From Endothia cerciana (lineage: Eukaryota > Ascomycota > Sordariomycetes > Diaporthales > Cryphonectriaceae): a DNA stretch of 64,000 nt. Location of the stretch: the NCBI GenBank assembly GCA_026119935.1, contig JALRMH010000075.1, forward strand, positions 1,689 through 65,688, in the 5' to 3' direction. Under the pieces are notes generated by a model. The model was not told where the DNA came from, made no database searches, and saw nothing but the letters and a program-made list of their open reading frames with translations. A program made the translations under genes and the position numbers. Below are positions 58,401-64,000 of the stretch, piece after piece (position 1 is the first letter of the stretch; the number at the start of each line of letters is the position of its first letter).

Positions 58401-61400
58401 CCAATACCCAGATTTCTTAGATTCAAGTGATGAATTTATAGAATTCGATTCATATATCGTACCAGACTCTGACTTGGAAGAAGGAAGATTAAGAATGTTA
58501 GAAGTAGATAACCGGGTAATTCTTCCTGAGCTTACACATGTAAGATTTATTATTACTGCTGGGGACGTTATACATTAAAAGTGAGAATAGGCCCTCAACT
58601 GTAGTGTTCAAATAACCAAATTCCGGGGAAGTCCTAAAGCATTAGTTACTAAGCATCTTATCTAAAAGGATTACGATGTGGCTGAATTAATTACTCAGGT
58701 ATAGTAATAATACTAATGATTTTCGAAAGAAGAATGGATTATCGCGGATCTAATTTACCTCTTAGTTGCAAACTTATTGTGTTTAAGGTAAGTAATTAAT
58801 GTGTAAAAGAGCAACGAGTAGATGGTTATTCAGTTTTAGACATCTATTTTCTAATTACTGTAAGGTGTACTCTAGTCGCCGGGTAAACCGGTTCTTGGAA
58901 GAAATAAAGTAAATCAAGATTAAAGTTAACACATTAGCCTTTCTAAATTATTAATATGACCTTGCCTATTTTTCTTATTGAATATTAGCTTGCGTACTGG
59001 CCTGGCGGCTTCGCCGACATATCGATATATATATGAAGCAGTTTGTTGTTGTAAATTATCCTGTTAAGTTCACATTAAAGTTTAGTTGTAATTATGGTTG
59101 GTTGTATTAAGTTATACGTATGTAGGCTGCTTATTTATACCGTGCTGAAGTAATAGGTTTAATAGGTAGTTAATAATAAGGTAAATTTGTGTAACGTCTT
59201 TTGCTTGTCCTTCGTTAGGTATTAAGTGCGATGCCTATCCAGGTAGAAGTGGGACTGAGAACCCCATTATATTAATATGCCTGGTTGTGGGAGAGAATAT
59301 TCTTATTTCTCCCACACTAAATCGTCAAATTGCGGGAAAGCCTTAAAGCTATTTCAACCTAGTAAGAGTGGTAATACTTCTTATGGCTCACGTAATTAAT
59401 TGAGATATGGTAAAATTGAAATAGATGCACGTAAGGAAATAGGTAATCCGCAGCCAAGTACCTGATTTTATTTATTTGGTATGCAGTCCATCGACTAAAC
59501 GGCGGTTGGTTTTTAGCTTTATATATTAAATATCTGCTAATTAACTTAAGATATAGTCAGACCCTATCCGAAAGGATACAGGATAATATTTCTATCATCC
59601 TAAGCTTACCCTGTGAGGAGCTTGAAAATTCGTTTGTAAATGGTATGTATTATATTATACTTTCTAACTACCTTTAGCTTTCAAGTGAAAAAGATAAACC
59701 CGAGATAAGACTTAGAAATAAGTATAGTTTATTGCCCGTTAAATGGATAATTTGTGCTATCTTCTTTTATGTACTCTTTATTTAGGGATAAGGTATCCTA
59801 ACTCGTCCCTATAAATATATTCACTTTTATAGGGCAAAAGGATATATTTGAGATTAAATCAAGTATCTGTTTATCCTAACAGAGAAGGTATTTTTTTAGC
59901 CAAAAGTATTAGCGTAGATACTCTTATATTACAAGGGGGCGGTATTTTACCTTTAATTAATAGGAGGTGTGTTGCAGCAGCAGTTGGCCTTTCACCTTTT
60001 TTTTCGTCCGAAGGGAGGGTGTTTAGTACATCTTCATTTTCGCTTAAACAACAGAATAGGTCAAATTTGGATAGTCTTTTGAATTCTTTTCCTTCATTGT
60101 CTGAAAATCTACACTTGTACGCTACTATTAATATCAAAGAATGTTCTCAAGTATTATTAAGAATGTATAACAGTATTACCGATCCTGTTGTAAAACTATA
60201 TATACAAAATAATTGCTTACATTTAATGTCCTTAGATAAATATACGGCTGCTTCGCAGCCAGAAATAGCTCAAAGAGATTTTTTAGATTATGGGGTAGAT
60301 GGTCAGGATAAACAAGGACATCCTAGTTTGTATACAGGAAAGTCAGGTTGCTATGCTTTTTTGTGTTTAAAGACTGGTGATTACTATGTAGGATCGGCTG
60401 TTTGTTTAAATACTCGTTATAAGGCGCATAAAGTTAAGAGTAGCAGACCTGAAAGGGGTGGTTCTAATTCTTTATACCTTTCAGTTCGAAAACACGGCTG
60501 GCATAATTTTATTTGAAGACCGCTTATAATTACTAATAATTATATAAACAACTTTACTAAGCAAAACCCCGAACATGAATTAAGCTTAGAATCATTGTTT
60601 ATATTACGATCATTCACACAATTTGAGGCTAGATTATACGAACAAATTTTTTTAACTCAATTTAGACCCAAATTAAATAGTAGCTATACTGTTATATTTC
60701 CTTTTAGTAATTGGGAAAAAAGTGCTTATCTAATGAATGATGGTTCTAAACTTATAGAAGTAAGAGTGGGTGATAATACCCAATATTTAATGAAATTTTC
60801 ATCAAAGAACAGAGCGGCTGTTTCATTAGGAATTCCTAAAACTACTTTAGATAGGTACATTAACTTGAAAAATTTTACAATATATAGCCCTGTTTTAGAG
60901 ATGGATGTTTACTTAGTAGATCCTTCTAAACCTTTATCAGAAGATTCCCCTAGTTATACTACTACAGATGGAGTGATGGCTATAACAGGAGTTGATTTAG
61001 ATGCTTTGTCAAAAGGTAAACTTTTTGCTCTTTTACTAGACAAAAAGTCTCTTTTTGGTATTTATAATAATCCTAGCCAAGCTGCCAAAAGTCTGGATGG
61101 TAAATCGGATAGTAGGTATATTAGTAGATACATTAATCTTGAACGCCCTGTGGTAGTGGGGCAAGATAAAACACCTGTTTATTTTGTCATGAACCCTGAT
61201 TGAAAATCGGACATAATAGGACGGATAGCTGCTAGACCTTCCCTCAGGGGGGGGGGGGGGGGTGGACCTAGTGAACGAAAAAAAAAAATCTAGTAGATCC
61301 GCTTCGCACCCAAAGGGACCCCTGTCCCTGAGGGTCCAGGGGAAGATCTGTTGTTTTAGTAGATGTATTAAATAAAAGTGTTTTAGTTTTTAATACAGTA

Positions 61401-63894
61401 TCCGGTATGTCAAGGTATTTAGGTAGAAACGCTCTTACGGATACAGGGTATGAAAAAAAATATATGAACCCTACTAAGTTATATAAAGGTCGTTATGAGT
61501 TTCATTACCTAGATGAATTTACAGGGACTATTACTGGTTAGGGTCCATCGTCAACATAATCATCATTATTTACGAATTAATAAGGATCTAGCCCTGCGCA
61601 AGCTCTCCTTTAGGAGGGGGCCCAATGAGGGGTATTCCCCTCCCCCTATATATAATAAATACACAAGGTGTAGATAGAAGTTATCTGTTAAATGGATAAT
61701 GTAATATTATTAGATTAGCTTTATTCAGGGGTAAGTACCCTAACTCGTCCCTATAAGTACACAGGGCAAAAGGGTAGATTTGAGATTAAATCAAGTATCT
61801 GTATTTATTAACAGAGAAGGTGTTTTTTACGGTCTTACCTCGTTTCCACTGTAGGAACAATGGCCGAAACTGTAGTGAACCTATGGTTATAAATCATCAA
61901 ATTGCGGGAAACCCCTAAAGGAATCTTATCCAAGTAAGTGTGGTAACATATTTATGGCACAGGTAATGACTCGTGGTAAGGGAAAATCAAGATTTATTAT
62001 TCAATGGGCAATCCGCAGCCAAATACCAAGTTATATTTATTTGGTATGCAGTTCATCGACTAAACGGTGGTTGGTGTTGTCAAGGTAGACAATGCTTAAG
62101 ATATAGTCAGCCCCCACCTGAAAAGGTGCAGAAAAATATTAGTATTTACTTTTATTTTTTGTTAAATAGATATATACTTAATCGCTTAACGGCTTCGCTT
62201 AATCCCCGGTACTGTCGGGTATATGTAATTTCATTAGCCGGCAGGGTTAATATATATTTAGGGAAATCTCTACATTAGTTTGCTAAACTTATTGTTAATG
62301 TAATAATAAAATTTTTAGTGTGTTATAATACACATAAAGCACTTTTTAGTGTAAATTGTTGTAGTAATCGCATGGAGGTTTTGCAGCAACCGTTGTAGGT
62401 TTAACAAGATCCACCCCCCCTCGCTACGCAGGGGGTTGATCTCCCCTTGTGGGTGCAAAGCAGATCTTTTAGTTCAATTAAGTCTTTAGCTAATAATCCA
62501 GAATCTTTAGCATTAGACCATATTAATAGCGGAAAACCTACTACTTCATTAGTAATCAATAAAATATTTTTAAATCAAAATTTAGTTGTTACTGACTCTA
62601 AATTAGACCAATTATTAAAAGTTCAAGGTGTCGAGTTAGATCTTCCTATTTCTACACCAGAAAATCAGAAACTTTTAGATGATTTGACAGGTAAATCTAA
62701 ACATAAAGGTTTCTTTGGTGTATACATGTTTATACATAAAAATACTGGTCATAAGTACGTAGGTTCATCTAATTTACTAAAACGTAGAATGGATTATTAC
62801 TTTAAAGGGGATTTTCCATTAACTGGTAAATTTTTACCTTTACTTCACAAAGAAGGGCTAAAAGCTTTTAAATTAATAATATTTAAATTAGATAGTAATA
62901 AATTTAGCAATCATGACGCTTTAATTTTAGAGCAGTTTCATTTATTAAATAAAGAGTTTAATTTAAATACTTTAAGAGTTGTTAAAGCTGGGTCTTCAAA
63001 AGGTGATCCAGTATATGTTTATGATCTAACGTGTAGTATTCTTTATTACCGTGCCAAATCTAAAATAGAGTTAAAAAGAGTATTAAAAATACACACTGAA
63101 ACTAGTAAAAAGTTTGTAGATTCTAAATTACCTTATCTTAATAAATTCTTGTTATTAAGCTATCCTATACCTACCGCTTCTATAAGTAATATTTACATAG
63201 AAGAACTATTAGGTTTAATGCAAAAAGAAAGAAAAAATATGTATACACTAGGGACACGTAGAAGTATACATGTGGAATTAGAAATAAAAGAAGGAAATAC
63301 TTTCGTAGATTCTGTAGGTCATACATTAAATTTTGATTCTTTAACTTCTTGTATTGAATATTTAAGAGAATTAGGTTTAACTATAAAAAGGGATACTTTA
63401 ACCAGATATATAAAAATGGGTAAAGAGTTTCATAATTTTTTGTGTAAATACTCGGATAAAGCTTTACCTGATAATTTTGAACAAGTAGGATTAATTATGG
63501 ATGAATATCTAAAATTAAAAGTAGATAAAGATTCCTTAAAAGTAAACAAAAAAAATAAACCTATATTAGTAAAAGGGGAAAATTTCGAAAGAGAATTTGA
63601 AAGTATTCTAAGTGCGATTAACTACTTTGAGACTAGTTTAAATATAAAACTAGATAGAAAAACTTTATATCTGCGTTTAAAAGACGGTGGTATATATAAA
63701 AGTTATTATTTTTCTTATAAATAACTTTTTCTAACTGGCGTGTTTCGCTCGAAATAAAAATATATATATTACATTTAATGATCGTAGAGTAAGCGCAATG
63801 TTCAGAAATTTGTGGTATATTACACAGTTCCATGCCGATTGTTATTGAATCAGTTTCACTGGAAAAGTTCTTAACTTGATTGAGTGAACAATAG
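55448..63894 (+). CDS. cox2: Cytochrome c oxidase subunit 2, six exons
   Basis: Carries the CuA centre that accepts electrons from cytochrome c. Exons: 55448-55678, 57085-57213, 58381-58575, 59197-59244, 61783-61833, 63796-63894; 753 bases, 250 residues plus TAG, the standard size. CuA ligands are all present: GDVIHSFACPSLGIKCDA, GQCSEICG, LHSSMPIV. The aromatic patch reads EGHQWYWSYQYPDF. Exon 5 was taken at 61783 (RLNQVSVFINREGVFYG) rather than the similar piece at 59851, because only this one ends FYG and joins to QCSEIC. All group I joins have U before the intron and G at its end. Confidence 0.95.
55679..56611 (+). CDS. GIY-YIG homing endonuclease of cox2-i1
   Basis: Frame continuous from cox2 exon 1 through TGA (Trp) to TAA 56609-56611. 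Leader ends YENAFSMKEAILKDN. Core KAGIYMWTNKLTGDIYVGQS, DLRKRFLNYF, and LDIRELHYLDTLNPDYNI with the expected glutamate. Three NUMOD3-like repeats follow (LSKETKDKISKALKG, FHSEETKELMRQKALG, YSEETKLLMSSKRG), then VNIYEKCTSEGFKLIGSFV. No GC insertion and no break. Confidence 0.9.
55679..57084 (+). other. cox2-i1, group I intron
   Basis: Inserted after GGT (LNHG|TLIE). GIY-YIG ORF first, then the core: CCAATGCAGGAAACC near 56740, CCTCAGAGACTAAACG near 56917 and GAAGATATAGTCC near 57044. Within the core, GGTTACGCTGTCAACCTTGACAGCGTAACC near 56972 is a strong hairpin. Ends AAAGTTTG. Confidence 0.9.
57214..57954 (+). CDS. LAGLIDADG (LAGLIDADG_2 type) endonuclease of cox2-i2
   Basis: Frame from exon 2 to TAA 57952-57954, TGA as Trp. 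It differs from the other LAGLIDADG proteins here: first motif VIGSLLGDSYANRR, second CLAIWISDDGCWAKPGVRIA, with SFNWVHEMYYHKGKKVI between them, as in the HO/maturase-like LAGLIDADG_2 group. The ending is LLPHIHPSMKYKLGL. No break; a GC element sits just after the stop. Confidence 0.85.
57957..58028. repeat. GC element in AGTTCT site, after ORF stop
   Basis: AGTTCT at both ends; CCCTGCTACGCAGGGG, GCTGATCATCC and CCCAGGGG blocks. Located three bases after the endonuclease stop. Confidence 0.88.
58576..59196 (+). other. cox2-i3, ORF-less group I intron
   Basis: 621 bases, inserted after CAT (GDVIH|SFACP). The core matches cox1-i5 and nad2-i2: AAATTCCGGGGAAGTCC near 58616, ATCGCGGATCTAA near 58740, AAAGAGCAACGAGTAGATGG near 58805 and GTGTACTCTAGTCGCCGG near 58863. 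No open frame longer than a few dozen codons. Ends GTAACG. Confidence 0.88.
59851..59895 (+). pseudogene. Duplicate cox2 exon piece (copy A)
   Basis: Encodes RLNQVSVYPNREGIF, an alternative version of exon 5 (RLNQVSVFINREGVFYG at 61783). It has an identical upstream intron end but lacks the last two codons and runs straight into a GIY-YIG frame. Likely the co-transferred 5' exon of another intron. Confidence 0.8.
59896..61541 (+). pseudogene. GIY-YIG endonuclease in cox2-i4, broken near the end
   Basis: The frame runs on from copy A exon with a long leader (SLDKYTAASQPEIAQRDFLD). The core is GKSGCYAFLCLKTGDYYVGS, CLNTRYKAHKV, and FEARLYEQIFLTQFRPKLNS with the expected glutamate. Modules IEVRVGDNTQYLMKFSSKN and LFALLLDKKSLFGIYNNPS follow. 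A GC element at 61234-61349 breaks the frame just before the last module (SVVLVDVLNKSVLVFNTVS), which ends at TAG 61539-61541. The catalytic region is whole. Confidence 0.8.
61234..61349. repeat. Compound GC element, AGACCT/AGATCT ends
   Basis: AGACCTTCCCTC, a run of G, TGGACCTAG, then AGATCCGCTTCGCACC and GGGACCCCTGTCCC blocks, ending AGATCT. Both ends fit AGNNCT. Frameshifts the GIY-YIG gene. Confidence 0.8.
62407..62467. repeat. GC element in AGATCT site at ORF start
   Basis: AGATCC left, AGATCT right, with CGCTACGCAGGGGG and TTGTGGGTGCAAAGC. It lies at the presumed start of the cox2-i5 endonuclease; without it GGFAATVVGLTRSFSSIKS is continuous. Confidence 0.85.
62447..63724 (+). CDS. GIY-YIG homing endonuclease of cox2-i5
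   Basis: Open 425-codon frame to TAA 63722-63724; the first possible start is TTG 62447 inside a GC element, so the true start is unclear. Core KHKGFFGVYMFIHKNTGHKY then VGSSNLLKRRMDYYF, and ALILEQFHLLNKEFNLNTLR with the expected glutamate. Modules PVYVYDLTCSILYYRAKSK, VELEIKEGNTFVDSVGHTL and ILVKGENFEREFESILSAIN. Organisation closely matches the cox1-i6 enzyme. No internal break. Confidence 0.85.
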   Translation: MWVQSRSFSSIKSLANNPESLALDHINSGKPTTSLVINKIFLNQNLVVTDSKLDQLLKVQGVELDLPISTPENQKLLDDLTGKSKHKGFFGVYMFIHKNTGHKYVGSSNLLKRRMDYYFKGDFPLTGKFLPLLHKEGLKAFKLIIFKLDSNKFSNHDALILEQFHLLNKEFNLNTLRVVKAGSSKGDPVYVYDLTCSILYYRAKSKIELKRVLKIHTETSKKFVDSKLPYLNKFLLLSYPIPTASISNIYIEELLGLMQKERKNMYTLGTRRSIHVELEIKEGNTFVDSVGHTLNFDSLTSCIEYLRELGLTIKRDTLTRYIKMGKEFHNFLCKYSDKALPDNFEQVGLIMDEYLKLKVDKDSLKVNKKNKPILVKGENFEREFESILSAINYFETSLNIKLDRKTLYLRLKDGGIYKSYYFSYK

Positions 63895-64000
63895 TTAATA
63901 ATTCTAACCTTACTTGTTATACTTTTCTTACTATTCTGGGGTACTTCGGTTATCGAAGTACCCATCTACTATTTCCCGCGTAGTTGGGTATAAGAAAACT
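63895..64000. other. Spacer after cox2
   Basis: Contains the hairpin GGGTACTTCG-GTTAT-CGAAGTACCC near 63938-63964, a candidate 3' processing or stability element for cox2 RNA. No gene before the window ends. Confidence 0.5.

Larger units (their letters stand above)
59245..61782 (+). other. cox2-i4, group I intron with duplicated 3' end
   Basis: Inserted after GGT (AYPG|RLNQ). Core: AAATTGCGGGAAAGCC near 59326, GGTAATCCGCAGCCAAG near 59441, AGTCCATCGACTAAACGG near 59484 and CTTAAGATATAGTCAG near 59545. The 3' end occurs twice: about 59788-59850 and 61723-61782 (TATCCTAACTCGTCCCTATA versus TACCCTAACTCGTCCCTATA, then AGGGCAAAAG). A GIY-YIG gene lies between. Confidence 0.8.
61834..63795 (+). 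other. cox2-i5, group I intron
   Basis: Inserted after GGT (FYG|QCSE). Core: AAATTGCGGGAAACCCC near 61899, GGCAATCCGCAGCCAAA near 62008, AGTTCATCGACTAAACGG near 62050 and CTTAAGATATAGTCAG near 62095, the same type as cox2-i4. GIY-YIG gene follows. Ends GTAAGCG. About 280 bases between core and ORF show nothing recognisable. Confidence 0.88.

Noticed and set aside
59851..59895. Functional cox2 exon 5
   Set aside because: It lacks the FYG codons needed before QCSEIC and continues into an endonuclease frame; the copy at 61783 rebuilds a 250-residue COX2.
241..63724. TGA codons as gene-ending stops
   Set aside because: Conserved tryptophans in cox1, cox2 and nad2 (for example HLFW, HQWYW, PFHFW) are TGA, so table 4 applies.

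Overview
This window is a stretch of a large, intron-rich fungal mitochondrial genome, with every recognisable gene on the + strand. TGA must be read as tryptophan (translation table 4) to keep the respiratory genes open. The COX1, NAD2, NAD3 and COX2 sequences and the abutting nad2-nad3 pair look like a filamentous ascomycete (Pezizomycotina). I cannot place it more narrowly from sequence alone.

Layout: end of a cob intron and last cob exon (1-1760); tRNA-Cys (3488-3558); cox1 (4005-31421, ten exons, nine introns, 575 codons when spliced); a zone of duplicated cox1 3' ends with homing-endonuclease debris (31422-34610); an uncertain tRNA, tRNA-His and tRNA-Met (34798-35584); a duplicated nad2 5' exon with debris (35664-37650); nad2 (37840-48637, five exons); nad3 (48638-49246), directly after the nad2 stop; two broken partial nad3 copies mixed with endonuclease genes (49247-54618); and cox2 (55448-63894, six exons, 250 codons when spliced). 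Only about 5 kb of the 64 kb is exon of the five respiratory genes.

Most of the rest is intron. Three introns are group II (cox1-i1, cox1-i3, nad2-i4), recognised by GTGCG starts, a domain V hairpin near the 3' end and reverse-transcriptase maturases. The others are group I introns carrying LAGLIDADG or GIY-YIG endonuclease genes. Exon joins were set by rebuilding the conserved proteins and requiring a U before, and a G at the end of, each group I intron.

Three processes shape the window. First, endonuclease genes sit inside other endonuclease or maturase genes (cox1-i2, i4, i7; nad2-i4), and one ORF fuses LAGLIDADG to GIY-YIG (cox1-i8). Second, intron movement left extra exon pieces: three cox1 3' ends, two nad2 5' exons plus a relic, three nad3 copies, two copies of a cox2 exon, and a fragment of cox1 exon 1 joined to exon 2 without the group II intron between them. 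Third, about 30 GC-rich hairpin elements are scattered through the window. Nearly all sit in a six-base site of the form AGNNCT (AGATCT, AGTTCT, AGAACT, AGTACT), repeated wholly or partly at the two ends. They break many endonuclease genes but spare the conserved exons, apart from the nad3 tail. This shared insertion rule is the most promising undescribed signal here.

Caution: several frame breaks lie in long C, G or A runs. A frame break in nad2 exon 2 and a short C-rich insertion in cob could be sequencing errors, so frameshift-based pseudogene calls are provisional.
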